A stretch of DNA of 64,000 nucleotides from JAGWRA01 sp035534615 (GTDB taxonomy: Bacteria > Acidobacteriota > Vicinamibacteria > Vicinamibacterales > CAVVIG01), in the NCBI GenBank assembly GCA_035534615.1, contig DATLRO010000112.1, forward strand, positions 1-64,000. Direction: 5' to 3'. Numbering within the stretch: the stretch's first letter is position 1; each line of letters opens with the position of its first letter. The notes under the pieces were generated by a model. It searched no databases and was not told the origin of the DNA. It saw only the letters and a list, made by a program, of their open reading frames with translations. Below, piece after piece: positions 16,739 through 25,729 of the stretch. A program made the position numbers and the translations under genes.

Positions 16739-18448
16739 ATGGCACGCATCGTCGTCGATCCCGTGACGCGCATTGAAGGGCACCTGCGGATCGAGGCGCA
16801 GGTGGACGGGGGCCAGGTGAGCGACGCCTGGAGCTCCGGCACGATGTTCCGGGGAATCGAGCTCATCCTGCGCGGCCGCGATCCCCGGGAGGCCTGGCTC
16901 TGGACGCAGCGGATCTGCGCGGTCTGCACGATGGTGCACGCGCTCGCCTCCGTCCGGGCGGTCGAGGACGCGCTCGGCATCGAGGTCCCGGACAACGCGC
17001 GCATCATCCGCAACATCATCTCGGCGACGCAGCTGATTCACGACCACGTCATCCACTTCTACCATCTGCACGCGCTCGACTGGGTCGACGTGACGCAGGC
17101 GCTGAAGGCCGACCCGGCGAAGACGTCGCAGCTCGCCGAATCGATCTCGCCCTGGCCGAAGTCGAGCCGCACCTACTTCCAGGCGGTCCAGGACCGCGTG
17201 AAGGCGCTCGTCGACAGCAAGCAGCTCAGCCTGTTCACCGGCGGCTACTGGGGCCACCCGGCGTACCACCTGCCGCCGGAGGCCAACCTGATGGCGGTCG
17301 CGCATTACCTCGAGGCGCTGACGTGGCAGCGCGAGTTCATCCGCATTCACGCGGTGCTCGGGGGCAAGAACCCGAACCTGCAGACCTTCCTCGTGGGCGG
17401 CATGGCGACGGCGCTCGACCCGAACGAGCCGATGGCGCCGATCAACCCCGAGCGGCTCGACTTCATGGTGCAGGTCGCCCGGAGCGCCAAGACGTTCGTC
17501 GAGCAGGTCTATCTGCCGGACGTGCTGGCGATCGCCGGGTTCTACCGCGAGTGGTTCAGCCTCGGCGACGGCCCGGGCAACTTTCTGAGCTACGGGCTCT
17601 ACCCGATGGGCGGGGTGCACGACACGGCGCGGTTCCTCCTCCCGCGCGGCATCATCCTCAACCGCGATCTGGCGCACGTCCACCCGGTCGACCCGAACGA
17701 CGTCACCGAGTACGTGACGCACTCCTGGTACGAGTATTCGAACGGCGACCAGGCGGCACGCCATCCGTTCGACGGCGAGACGAACCCGAAGTACACGGGA
17801 CCGACGCCCCCGTACCAGCAACTCGACGTCGACCAGAAGTACTCGTGGCTGAAATCGCCGCGCTACCAGGATCAGCCGATGGAGGTCGGGCCGCTGGCGC
17901 GCATGCTGGTCGCCTACGCGTCCGGCAACACCGAAGTGAAGACGCTGGTCGACGCCACGCTGGCGAAGCTGAACGCGCCGCTGGCGGCCCTGTTCTCCAC
18001 CCTCGGCCGCGTGGCGGCGCGGGCGCTCGAGACGCAGATGACGGTGAACCACCTCGAGGGGTGGTTCGAACAGCTCCGGCAGAACATGTACTCGGGCAAC
18101 CTGCGCGTCCACAACGGCGAGAAGTGGGATCCGGCGACCTGGCCGAAGACGGCCCGCGGCTGGGGGTTCTTCGAGGCGCCCCGCGGCGCGCTGGGCCACT
18201 GGGTCGAGATCGAGGATCAGGCGATCAAGAACTACCAGTGCGTCGTCCCGACGACCTGGAACGCCGGGCCGCGGGATTCGAAGGGGCAGCGCGGCCCGTA
18301 CGAGACGGCGCTGCTGAAGACGCCGATCGCCGACCCGACGCGCCCGCTCGAGATCCTGAGGACGGTGCACTCCTTCGATCCCTGCCTGGCGTGCGCCGTG
18401 CACGTGGTGGACGCGCGCGGACGCACGTATGCCAGGCGGCAGAGCTGA
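16739..18448 (+). CDS. hyaB: [NiFe]-hydrogenase large (catalytic) subunit
   Basis: 569-aa catalytic subunit of a membrane-bound uptake hydrogenase that oxidises H2 at a Ni-Fe(CN)2CO centre. The N-terminal motif is RICAVCTMVHALASVRAVE (nickel ligands Cys60 and Cys63; the usual RICGVC glycine is Ala61). The C-terminal motif is DPCLACAVH (Cys549, Cys552, His555), followed by a 14-residue tail that the maturation endopeptidase removes after His555. The FYHLHALDWVDV segment closely resembles E. coli HyaB. It follows the small subunit by ten bases, with AGGAGG upstream of the ATG, and is exported with it as a folded heterodimer. Confidence 0.96.
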   Translation: MARIVVDPVTRIEGHLRIEAQVDGGQVSDAWSSGTMFRGIELILRGRDPREAWLWTQRICAVCTMVHALASVRAVEDALGIEVPDNARIIRNIISATQLIHDHVIHFYHLHALDWVDVTQALKADPAKTSQLAESISPWPKSSRTYFQAVQDRVKALVDSKQLSLFTGGYWGHPAYHLPPEANLMAVAHYLEALTWQREFIRIHAVLGGKNPNLQTFLVGGMATALDPNEPMAPINPERLDFMVQVARSAKTFVEQVYLPDVLAIAGFYREWFSLGDGPGNFLSYGLYPMGGVHDTARFLLPRGIILNRDLAHVHPVDPNDVTEYVTHSWYEYSNGDQAARHPFDGETNPKYTGPTPPYQQLDVDQKYSWLKSPRYQDQPMEVGPLARMLVAYASGNTEVKTLVDATLAKLNAPLAALFSTLGRVAARALETQMTVNHLEGWFEQLRQNMYSGNLRVHNGEKWDPATWPKTARGWGFFEAPRGALGHWVEIEDQAIKNYQCVVPTTWNAGPRDSKGQRGPYETALLKTPIADPTRPLEILRTVHSFDPCLACAVHVVDARGRTYARRQS

Positions 18449-18462
18449 AGGGAGCGACAGCC

Positions 18463-19248
18463 ATGAGCGCAAGAGCTGATTCGGCGAACGCGGCCGCGCC
18501 TTCCCTCGCCGGCGACGCGGACGTGGTCCGTGTCTACGTGTGGGAGGCGCCGGTGCGGATCGCCCACTGGGTGATCGTCCTCGCGATCCTGGTGCTCAGT
18601 TTCACCGGCTACTACATGTACGACCCGTTCTTCATCTCCCGCGGCAGCGGGCAGTTCCTGATGGGGACGATGCGGTTCATCCACGAGGTGACCGCGTTCG
18701 TCTTCATCGCCGCCTGCCTCGTGCGCGGCTACTGGTTCTTCAAGGGCAACCGCTGGGCGCACTGGCGTACGTTCGTGCCGTACCGGCCCTGGCAGTGGCG
18801 CGGGTTCTGGAACCAGCTCCAGTACTACCTCTTCGTCCGCCGCCGCCCGAACAGCCAGGTCGGACACAATCCCCTGGCCGCGGTGACCTACCTGGCGGTG
18901 TACGCGCTCATGGTGGTCGAGATCCTCACCGGCCTGGCGCTGTTCAACTACGTGCTCGGGCTGGACCCCGGGCTGCTGCGGTTCTCGATCGGCTGGCTGT
19001 CGTCGCTCGTGGACATCCAGTATCTGCGCGAGATCCACTTCCTGATCATGTTCGTGTTCCTCGCGTTCCTGATCCATCATGTGTACAGCGCGGTGCTGAT
19101 CGACATCGAGGAGCGCAGCGGGCTGGTGGGCGGCATGTTCTCCGGCTACAAGTTCTTCCCTTCCGCCTTCGTCGCGGCAGATCCGGCGCGCCGCCCGCAC
19201 GAGGAGCAGAGACCGGCGGTGCCCGCGGGGCAGCCGCGCAAGACGTAG
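18463..19248 (+). CDS. hyaC: hydrogenase cytochrome b subunit
   Basis: 261-aa di-heme membrane cytochrome that accepts electrons from the small subunit and reduces quinone. It has four main membrane helices, with histidines typical of the family in RIAHWVIV, FIHEVTAF, REIHFLIM and LIHHVYSA. A soluble N-terminal tail of about 22 residues precedes the VYVWEAPVRIAHW start of the conserved domain. GGGAG lies upstream of the ATG, 14 bases after the large subunit. The C-terminal tail is polar and Pro-rich. Confidence 0.93.
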   Translation: MSARADSANAAAPSLAGDADVVRVYVWEAPVRIAHWVIVLAILVLSFTGYYMYDPFFISRGSGQFLMGTMRFIHEVTAFVFIAACLVRGYWFFKGNRWAHWRTFVPYRPWQWRGFWNQLQYYLFVRRRPNSQVGHNPLAAVTYLAVYALMVVEILTGLALFNYVLGLDPGLLRFSIGWLSSLVDIQYLREIHFLIMFVFLAFLIHHVYSAVLIDIEERSGLVGGMFSGYKFFPSAFVAADPARRPHEEQRPAVPAGQPRKT

Positions 19249-19258
19249 GAGCGGATCC

Positions 19259-19819
19259 GTGATCACCGTGGTCGGAGTCGGCAATCTCGTCCGGTCGGAC
19301 GACGGCCTGGGCATCCAGGCGCTCTGGCGGCTGCAGCGGGACCCGCGCGTGCCGGACGGCATCGCGTTCATCGACGGCAGCACCCGCGGGATCGAGCTGG
19401 TCGACGACACCGCCGAGGCGGAGTGCGTGCTGGTGCTCGACGCGATCGACGTCGACGCGACGCCCGGCACGCTCGTCAGCATGAGCGGCGAGGAGCTGTC
19501 GCGGCTGCCGGGCGGCTGGACCGTGCATCACCTCGGCGTGGTCGACTGGATGACCGCGCTGCTGATGCTGACCGGGCGGCTGCCCGAGGTGCGCGTGCTC
19601 GGGCTGCAGCCGGCCGAAACCGGCTGGGGGACGACGTTGTCGGCCGCCCTGCAGACGGGGCTCGACGCGTTGATCGACGCCGCCGTCGACCAGCTGCGCG
19701 CCTGGGCCGTCCGGGACGCGGGTGCGGGCGGTGACCTGCGCCCGCGCGGACTGGCGGCACCGATCGAGGCCGGTCCGCCCGCGTGTCATGGCGGCCGGAT
19801 CGGCGCCGGCGAGGAGTGA
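19259..19819 (+). CDS. hyaD: hydrogenase maturation endopeptidase
   Basis: 186-aa nickel-dependent protease that removes the C-terminal tail of the large subunit once the metal centre is in place. Motifs: VVGVGNLVRSDDGLG (the first nickel-binding acid is Asp where E. coli HybD has Glu16), VLVLDAID (second Asp) and TVHHLGVVDWM (His). The last 30 residues are a Gly/Pro-rich extension beyond the usual length. It starts with GTG; AGGAG sits seven bases upstream, overlapping the cytochrome stop region. It lies between cytochrome b and hypC in one operon. Confidence 0.92.
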   Translation: MITVVGVGNLVRSDDGLGIQALWRLQRDPRVPDGIAFIDGSTRGIELVDDTAEAECVLVLDAIDVDATPGTLVSMSGEELSRLPGGWTVHHLGVVDWMTALLMLTGRLPEVRVLGLQPAETGWGTTLSAALQTGLDALIDAAVDQLRAWAVRDAGAGGDLRPRGLAAPIEAGPPACHGGRIGAGEE

Positions 19820-19822
19820 ACC

Positions 19823-20092
19823 ATGTGTCTTGCGATTCCGGGGAAGATTCTCGACGAGCAGGTGAGCAACGGCATCCGTTCCGGCCGCGTGCAGTTCGGC
19901 GGCATCACCCGTGAGGCCTGCCTGGATTTCGTGCCGGAGGCGTCGGTCGGCGACTACGTGCTCGTGCACGTCGGCTTCGCGATCAGCCGCGTCGACCGGG
20001 AGGAGGCGGAGCGGACCTACGCGCTGCTGGCGTCGATGGGGATGCTCGAGGAAGAGCTGGCGCAGCCGGACGACCCTGCCGGCGGGCGCTGA
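19823..20092 (+). CDS. hypC: hydrogenase assembly chaperone HypC
   Basis: 89-aa HypC/HybG-family chaperone. It begins MCLAIPGKIL; Cys2, exposed after removal of Met1, carries the Fe(CN)2CO precursor with HypD and binds the large-subunit precursor. The conserved internal VGDYVLVHVGFAI contains the functional histidine. GAGGAG precedes the ATG, three bases after the endopeptidase stop. Confidence 0.95.
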   Translation: MCLAIPGKILDEQVSNGIRSGRVQFGGITREACLDFVPEASVGDYVLVHVGFAISRVDREEAERTYALLASMGMLEEELAQPDDPAGGR

Positions 20093-20143
20093 CGTCCGGT
20101 CCGCCCGGGAGACGTCGGGCGGTGGAGGTCCGTGAGGCCGATC

Positions 20144-21256
20144 ATGAAATATGTTGACGAGTATCGCGATGCGCGGCTGGCCCGGGCGCTGGCGGCCGAC
20201 ATCGGCCGGCGGACGACGCGCGACTGGGTGATGATGGAGATCTGCGGCGGGCAGACCCACACGATCATGCGGTACGGCGTGGACGAGCTGCTGCCCCCGG
20301 CCGTGGAGCTCGTGCACGGTCCGGGGTGCCCCGTGTGCGTCACGCCGATCGAGACGATCGACAAGGCGGTCGAGATCGCGTCGCAGCCGGACGTCACGTT
20401 CGTCTCCTACGGCGACATGCTGCGCGTGCCGGGCTCGCGCTCGGACCTGTTCCACGTGAAGGCCGCCGGGGGCGACGTGCGGGTCGTGTACTCGCCGATG
20501 GACGCGCTCAAGATCGCCCGCCAGCGGCCGGAGCGCCGCGTGGTCTTCTTTGCCGTCGGATTCGAGACGACGGCGCCGGCCAACGCCATGGCGGTGTGGC
20601 AGGCGCACCGCGAGGGGCTCGCCAACTTCTCCATGCTCGTTTCGCACGTCCTCGTGCCGCCGGCCATCCGGCTGCTGCTCGGGTCGCCCGCGAACCGCGT
20701 GCAGGCCTTCATTGCGCCCGGCCACGTCTGCACGGTGATGGGCTACTCTGAGTACGAGGAGCTCGTCCGCGAGTACCACGTGCCGATCGTCGTCGGCGGC
20801 TTCGAACCGGTCGACATCCTGGAGGCCATCCGGATGATCGTCGCGCAGCTCGAAGAGGGCCGCGCCGAAATCGAGAACCAGTACGTCCGGTCGGTCAGCT
20901 ATGACGGCAACGAGCCGGCGCAGCGGATCATGGCGCAGGTGTTCGAGGTGTGCGACAAGAAGTGGCGCGGGGTCGGCCCGATCCCGCAGAGCGGCTACCG
21001 CCTGCGGCCGGAGCTGGCGGCCCACGACGCCGACCGCCTGTTCGGCCTGTCGACGATGACGGCGGAGGAGCCGCCGGAGTGCATCAGCGCCCAGGTGCTG
21101 CAGGGCCTGAAGAAGCCGACCGACTGCGCCGCGTTCGGCACGCGCTGCACGCCCGAGCGCCCGCTCGGCGCCCCCATGGTGTCGACCGAAGGGGCCTGCG
21201 CCGCGTACCATCAGTACCGGCGGCACGCGATGGACCCGGTGAAGGTGCGGGGATGA
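20144..21256 (+). CDS. hypD: hydrogenase maturation protein HypD
   Basis: 370-aa Fe-S protein that, with HypC, is the scaffold where cyanide and CO ligands are placed on iron. Motifs: EICGGQTHTIMRYG near residue 30, HGPGCPVCVTP near 60 (the redox-active Cys pair), GFETTAPANA, and the C-terminal four-Cys cluster region ending in FGTRCTPERPLGAPMVSTEG and ACAAYHQYRR. I start at the ATG giving MKYVDEYRD, with GAGG six bases upstream; a GTG four codons earlier is possible but sits too close to its GGAGG. It overlaps hypE as ATGA. Confidence 0.95.
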   Translation: MKYVDEYRDARLARALAADIGRRTTRDWVMMEICGGQTHTIMRYGVDELLPPAVELVHGPGCPVCVTPIETIDKAVEIASQPDVTFVSYGDMLRVPGSRSDLFHVKAAGGDVRVVYSPMDALKIARQRPERRVVFFAVGFETTAPANAMAVWQAHREGLANFSMLVSHVLVPPAIRLLLGSPANRVQAFIAPGHVCTVMGYSEYEELVREYHVPIVVGGFEPVDILEAIRMIVAQLEEGRAEIENQYVRSVSYDGNEPAQRIMAQVFEVCDKKWRGVGPIPQSGYRLRPELAAHDADRLFGLSTMTAEEPPECISAQVLQGLKKPTDCAAFGTRCTPERPLGAPMVSTEGACAAYHQYRRHAMDPVKVRG

Positions 21257-22308
21257 CGGAAAGACTGGAGGCGGGCTTCTCGTGCCCGGCGCCGCTGGCC
21301 GATCGCCGCACGGTGCTGCTGGGACACGGCAGCGGCGGGAAACTGTCGGCGGAGCTCGTGCGGGATCTCTTCCTGCCCGCGTTCCGGCATCCCGCGCTGG
21401 CGTGCCTGAACGACCAGGCGATCGTCGAGGTGAAGGGCTGCCGCCTGGCTTTCACCACCGACTCGTTCGTCGTCAAGCCGCTGTTCTTCCCCGGCGGCGA
21501 CATCGGCACGCTGGCCGTGCACGGCACGATCAACGATCTGGCGATGGGGGGCGCGCAGCCGCTGTTCCTGAGCGTCGCGCTCATCCTCGAGGAAGGGCTG
21601 CCGATGGAGAGCCTGCGGCGCATCGTCGCGTCGCTGCAGCAGGCGGCCGATCGGGCCGGCGTCGGCATCGTCACCGGCGACACCAAGGTCGTCGAGAAGG
21701 GGAGCGGCGACGGGATCTTCATCACCACCTCCGGCATCGGCGTCGTGCCCGACGGGCTCATGCTGTCGGCCGACCTGGCGCGGCCGGGCGATTGCGTCCT
21801 GCTCAGCGGGTCGATCGGTGATCATGGCATGACGATTCTCGGCCAGCGCGAAGGACTGGAGTTCGAGAGCGCGGTCCGGAGCGATTCGGCCGCGCTGCAC
21901 ACGCTGGTGGCCGACATGCTGGCGGCGAGCGACCGGTTCCGGTGCTTCCGTGACCCGACGCGCGGCGGGCTCGCGAGTGCCCTGAACGAGATCGCCGCCA
22001 GCGCGGGCGTCGGCATCGAGCTCGAGGAGCCGAGCATCCCGGTGCGGGAAGAGGTCCGGGGCGCGTGCGAGCTGCTCGGCCTCGACCCGATGTACGTCGC
22101 CAACGAAGGCAAGCTGGTGGCGATCGTGGATGCCGCCGACGCCGACCGGGTGGTCGACGTGATGCGGGCGCATCCGCTCGGCCGGTTCGCGCGCCGCATC
22201 GGCACGGTCCGCGCGGCCCGCTCGCCGGTCGTCACGATGCGGACGACGTTCGGGACGACGCGGATCGTGGACATGCTGGCCGGCGATCAGCTGCCGCGCA
22301 TCTGTTGA
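21253..22308 (+). CDS. hypE: hydrogenase maturation protein HypE (carbamoyl dehydratase)
   Basis: 351-aa PurM-like ATPase. HypF transfers carbamoyl to the C-terminal Cys, and HypE dehydrates it to the thiocyanate that donates CN to iron. The essential C-terminal Cys is present (ends QLPRIC). Other marks: LLGHGSGGKLSAELV, the ATP-binding GDTKVVEKGSGDGIF, and RDPTRGGLASALNEIA. The start overlaps the hypD stop. It is followed after seven bases by hypA. Confidence 0.95.
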   Translation: MTERLEAGFSCPAPLADRRTVLLGHGSGGKLSAELVRDLFLPAFRHPALACLNDQAIVEVKGCRLAFTTDSFVVKPLFFPGGDIGTLAVHGTINDLAMGGAQPLFLSVALILEEGLPMESLRRIVASLQQAADRAGVGIVTGDTKVVEKGSGDGIFITTSGIGVVPDGLMLSADLARPGDCVLLSGSIGDHGMTILGQREGLEFESAVRSDSAALHTLVADMLAASDRFRCFRDPTRGGLASALNEIAASAGVGIELEEPSIPVREEVRGACELLGLDPMYVANEGKLVAIVDAADADRVVDVMRAHPLGRFARRIGTVRAARSPVVTMRTTFGTTRIVDMLAGDQLPRIC

Positions 22309-22315
22309 GGCGTCG

Positions 22316-22696
22316 ATGCATGAAATCGGCATCGCGAGCTCGGTGCTCGACGCGGTGCGCGCCGAACGGGCGCGCTATCCCGGCGGCCGCGTGTGCAAGG
22401 TCGGCGTCAAGGTCGGGGAGCTGGGCGGCGTCGATTGCGACGCGCTGCGCTTCTGCTTCGACGCCCTGACGCGCGACACCGATCTCGACGGGCTCGAGCT
22501 CGAGATCGAATACTGTCCCCTGCGCCATCGCTGCCCGGCGTGCGACGAGACGTTCGCCGTCGAGCAGTTCGAGACGCGCTGTCCGCGCTGCGGCCGGCTC
22601 GACACCGAGTTCGCCGGCGGCGACGAGCTGGACCTCGCCTACCTGGAGGTGGACGTCGATGGATCGGGTACCCCTCGAACGCAAGGTGCTCAATGA
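22316..22696 (+). CDS. hypA: hydrogenase nickel incorporation protein HypA
   Basis: 126-aa nickel metallochaperone. It begins MHEIGIASSVLDAV; the N-terminal amine and His2-Glu3 bind Ni. The zinc site has two CxxC pairs (CPAC and CPRC, about residues 74-77 and 90-93). The last 38 bases overlap the start of hypB in another frame, consistent with coupled translation and their physical partnership. Confidence 0.95.
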   Translation: MHEIGIASSVLDAVRAERARYPGGRVCKVGVKVGELGGVDCDALRFCFDALTRDTDLDGLELEIEYCPLRHRCPACDETFAVEQFETRCPRCGRLDTEFAGGDELDLAYLEVDVDGSGTPRTQGAQ

Positions 22697-23339
22697 GAAC
22701 GACCGGATTGCCGCCGATCTGCGCGCCCGCTTCGCCGCCTGCGGGGTGCTGTGCCTGAACCTCGTCAGCTCGCCCGGCGCCGGCAAGACTTCACTCCTCG
22801 AACGGACGCTCGACGGCATCGCGCCCGGCCTGCGCGTGGCCGTACTGACCGGCGACATCCAGACCGACCATGACGCGGCGCGGCTGGCCCGCTTCCATTT
22901 TCCCGTCCGGCAGATCACGACCGGCGGCACCTGTCACCTCGACGCGCGGATGGTGGACCGGGCGCTCGTCGGGTGGCCACTCGAAGGGCTGGACATCCTG
23001 TTCGTCGAGAACGTCGGCAACCTCGTCTGTCCGGCCGGTTACGATCTCGGCGAGGAGGCCAAGGTCGTGGTGCTCAGCGTGACCGAGGGGGAAGACAAGC
23101 CGCTGAAATACCCCGGCATCTTCTTCCGGTCCTCGCTGATGCTGCTCAACAAGATCGATCTCCTGCCGTTCGTCCCCTTCGACGCGGACGAGGCCGAACG
23201 CAACGCCCGGCGCGTCCATCCCGGGCTGCCGGCTCTCCGCGTCTCGACGCTGACTGGCGCCGGACTCCCCGACTGGTTCGCCTGGCTGGGCGACAGACGC
23301 CGGCAGGTCGCGCTGGCCCGGGCCGCATCGTCGGTGTGA
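22659..23339 (+). CDS. hypB: hydrogenase nickel incorporation GTPase HypB, short form
   Basis: 226-aa GTPase that drives nickel insertion. Walker A is LVSSPGAGKTSLLE near residue 36; other G motifs are LTGDIQTDHD, FVENVGNLVCPA (metal-site Cys) and LLNKIDLLP. It lacks the N-terminal CxxCGC high-affinity nickel site and the His-rich stretch found in E. coli and rhizobial HypB, so nickel storage must be done elsewhere. The 38-base overlap with hypA and the ATGA-type junction with hypF place it in the same operon. Confidence 0.95.
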   Translation: MDRVPLERKVLNENDRIAADLRARFAACGVLCLNLVSSPGAGKTSLLERTLDGIAPGLRVAVLTGDIQTDHDAARLARFHFPVRQITTGGTCHLDARMVDRALVGWPLEGLDILFVENVGNLVCPAGYDLGEEAKVVVLSVTEGEDKPLKYPGIFFRSSLMLLNKIDLLPFVPFDADEAERNARRVHPGLPALRVSTLTGAGLPDWFAWLGDRRRQVALARAASSV

Positions 23340-25612
23340 TGGACGTCCGCCGGGGCATCACCGTCTGCGGCATTGTCCAGGGGGTCGGATTCCGTCCGTT
23401 CGTCTTCCGTCTCGCCCGCGCCCGCCGGCTCGTCGGCGGCATCTGCAACACCAGCTCGGGCGTCCGCATCGAAGTGCAGGGGCCGGCCGACGCGGTCGAC
23501 AGCTTCCTGGCCGGCCTGCAGGCCGAGGCGCCGCCGCTCGCCCGCATCACGGACGTGGCGGTGCGGACGCTGCCGCTGGCCGGGGACCGCGAGTTCCGCA
23601 TCGTCGCGAGCCGCGATGACGCGGCCGGCCGGACGCTCATTCCGCCCGACGTGGCCGTGTGCCCCGACTGCCTGCGGGAACTCCGCGATCCGGCCGACCG
23701 CCGGTACCGCTATCCGTTCATCAACTGCACCAACTGCGGACCGCGGTTCACGATCGTGCGGGACATTCCCTACGACCGGCCGCAGACCTCGATGGCGCCG
23801 TTCCGCATGTGTCCGGCCTGTCAGGCGGAGTACGACGATCCGGCCGACCGCCGCTTCCACGCGCAGCCGAACGCCTGCCCGGACTGCGGGCCCCGCCTGG
23901 TGCTGTGGGACGATGCGGGCCGGCCGAGCGGCGCCGGCGACCCGATCGGCCAGGCGGTCGCGCTGCTGCGCGAAGGGGCGATTGTGGCGGTCAAGGGGCT
24001 GGGCGGTTTCCATCTCGCGGTCGACGCGATGCAGGGAGAAGCCGTCCGGCGGCTGCGCGAGCGGAAACGCCGCGCGGGCAAGCCGTTCGCCGTGATGGTG
24101 CCCGATGCGGAGGCGGCCGGACGTCTGGTCGAAATCGAGCCGGCCGGTCGCGCGCGGCTTCTCGGCTGGGAGCGGCCGATTGTCGTCCTGCCCCGCCGGG
24201 ACGCCGGCGCCGTGCCGGACGCGGTAGCCCCGGGACACGGGGACCTCGGCGTGTTCCTGCCCTATACGCCCGTCCACTATCTGCTGTTCGACGAGGGCCG
24301 GTTCGACGCGCTCGTGATGACGAGCGGCAACCTGAGCGAGGAGCCGATTGCCATCGACAACGCCGAAGCCCTCGAGCGCCTCCGCGGCGTGGCCGACGCC
24401 TGGCTCGTGCACGATCGCGACATCCTGCGCCGCTGCGACGACTCGGTCGTCATGGTGGCCGGCGGGCTGCCGCGCGTGGTCCGCCGGGCCCGCGGCGAGG
24501 TGCCGGTGCCGGTCTTTCTGCACGAGGAGGTGCCGCCGGTGCTGGCCGTCGGCGGCGAGCTGAAGAACACGATCTGTCTGGCGGAAGGCGGGCGCGCGTT
24601 CCTCAGCCAGCACGTCGGCGACCTCGAGCACCTCGAGAGCCATCGGTTCTTCGAGGAGGTCGTCGATCATTTCCAGCGCATCCTCCAGATCCGGCCGTCT
24701 CTCCTGGCGTGCGACCTCCATCCGGACTACTTCTCGACCAGGTGGGCCGAGGCACGGGCGCTGCCGCGCGTCGGCGTGCAGCACCATCACGCCCACGTCG
24801 CGGCCTGCATGGCCGAGAACCATCTCGACGGCCGGGTGATCGGCATCGTGCTCGACGGCACCGGCTACGGCACCGACGGCCGCATCTGGGGCGGGGAGGT
24901 GCTGATCGCCGGCTATCGGGACTTCGTGCGGGCGGCGCACCTGGCGTACGTGCCGATGCCGGGCGGGGAGGCGGCCATCCGGGAGCCGTGGCGCATGGCG
25001 GTCGGCTGCGTGGCCGCGCGCCTGGGCGCGGACGCCTGCGCGCGGCACCTGCCGCGGTGGGACGGGGTCGACGACGCCCACATCCGCTTCGTCCTGCGCA
25101 TGATCGAACGGGGCGTGAACACCCCGCTGACGTCCAGCTGCGGCCGGCTGTTCGATGCCGTGGCCGCGCTCGTCGGACTGCACCCGCGGGTCACCCACGA
25201 GGCGCAGGCGGCCATCGCCCTGGAGATGGCCGCGCGCCGGTCGGCCGACACCGAGGCGTACCCGCTGGCGATCGACAGGGACGGCGACGGCTGGATTGTC
25301 GACCCGCGGCCGCTGCTCCAGGCGGTCCTGGCGGATCGCGCGGGTGGGCGGGACGTCCCCGGCATCAGCCGCCGCTTCCACAACGGGCTCGTCCGGACGT
25401 TCGCCGATCTCGCCGGCCGGCTCCGGGAGGAGACGGCGCTGACGCGGGTCTGCCTGAGCGGCGGCTGTTTCCAGAACCGCTGTCTGCTCGAAGGCCTGCT
25501 GGGCGCGCTGGCGGCCGACGGATTCGACGTGTTCAGCCACCGTGACGTGCCGGCCGGGGACGGCGGTCTGAGCCTCGGGCAGGCGCTGGTGGCCGTGCAC
25601 GCGGCCCGCTGA
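23339..25612 (+). CDS. hypF: carbamoyltransferase HypF
   Basis: 757-aa four-domain enzyme that converts carbamoyl phosphate and ATP to carbamoyladenylate and loads HypE. Domains in order: acylphosphatase (GIVQGVGFRPFVFRLA, residues 12-27), two zinc fingers (CPDC...CTNC and CPAC...CPDC, about 106-185), YrdC-like (VKGLGGFHLAVDA near 218-230), and a Kae1-like domain with the metal motif VQHHHAHVAACMAE near residue 480. The ATG overlaps the hypB stop. It is the last gene of the hydrogenase operon; a hairpin follows 55 bases after the stop. Confidence 0.95.
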   Translation: MDVRRGITVCGIVQGVGFRPFVFRLARARRLVGGICNTSSGVRIEVQGPADAVDSFLAGLQAEAPPLARITDVAVRTLPLAGDREFRIVASRDDAAGRTLIPPDVAVCPDCLRELRDPADRRYRYPFINCTNCGPRFTIVRDIPYDRPQTSMAPFRMCPACQAEYDDPADRRFHAQPNACPDCGPRLVLWDDAGRPSGAGDPIGQAVALLREGAIVAVKGLGGFHLAVDAMQGEAVRRLRERKRRAGKPFAVMVPDAEAAGRLVEIEPAGRARLLGWERPIVVLPRRDAGAVPDAVAPGHGDLGVFLPYTPVHYLLFDEGRFDALVMTSGNLSEEPIAIDNAEALERLRGVADAWLVHDRDILRRCDDSVVMVAGGLPRVVRRARGEVPVPVFLHEEVPPVLAVGGELKNTICLAEGGRAFLSQHVGDLEHLESHRFFEEVVDHFQRILQIRPSLLACDLHPDYFSTRWAEARALPRVGVQHHHAHVAACMAENHLDGRVIGIVLDGTGYGTDGRIWGGEVLIAGYRDFVRAAHLAYVPMPGGEAAIREPWRMAVGCVAARLGADACARHLPRWDGVDDAHIRFVLRMIERGVNTPLTSSCGRLFDAVAALVGLHPRVTHEAQAAIALEMAARRSADTEAYPLAIDRDGDGWIVDPRPLLQAVLADRAGGRDVPGISRRFHNGLVRTFADLAGRLREETALTRVCLSGGCFQNRCLLEGLLGALAADGFDVFSHRDVPAGDGGLSLGQALVAVHAAR

Positions 25613-25666
25613 ACGGATCTACGCCACGGGGAATCGAGAGCGCGAGCCCCGAGGCCCCGAGGAAGG

Positions 25667-25682
25667 CCGAGCTGACGCTCGG
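25667..25682 (+). terminator. hairpin after hypF (also a dispersed 16-bp palindrome)
   Basis: CCGAGC-TGAC-GCTCGG is a perfect six-pair hairpin between hypF and the next gene, without a T-run. The same 16 bases occur as the reverse complement at 61415-61430. It may weakly terminate the hydrogenase operon or be a short dispersed repeat. Confidence 0.3.
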
Positions 25683-25729
25683 CGTTAACATCGAGAGCGC
25701 CCGGGCCCTGGGCCCTGAGCCCGACCATC

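Noticed and set aside
25633..25700. Direct repeat ATCGAGAGCGC at 25633 and 25690.
   Set aside because: Two short copies only; no sign of a CRISPR array or mobile element ends.
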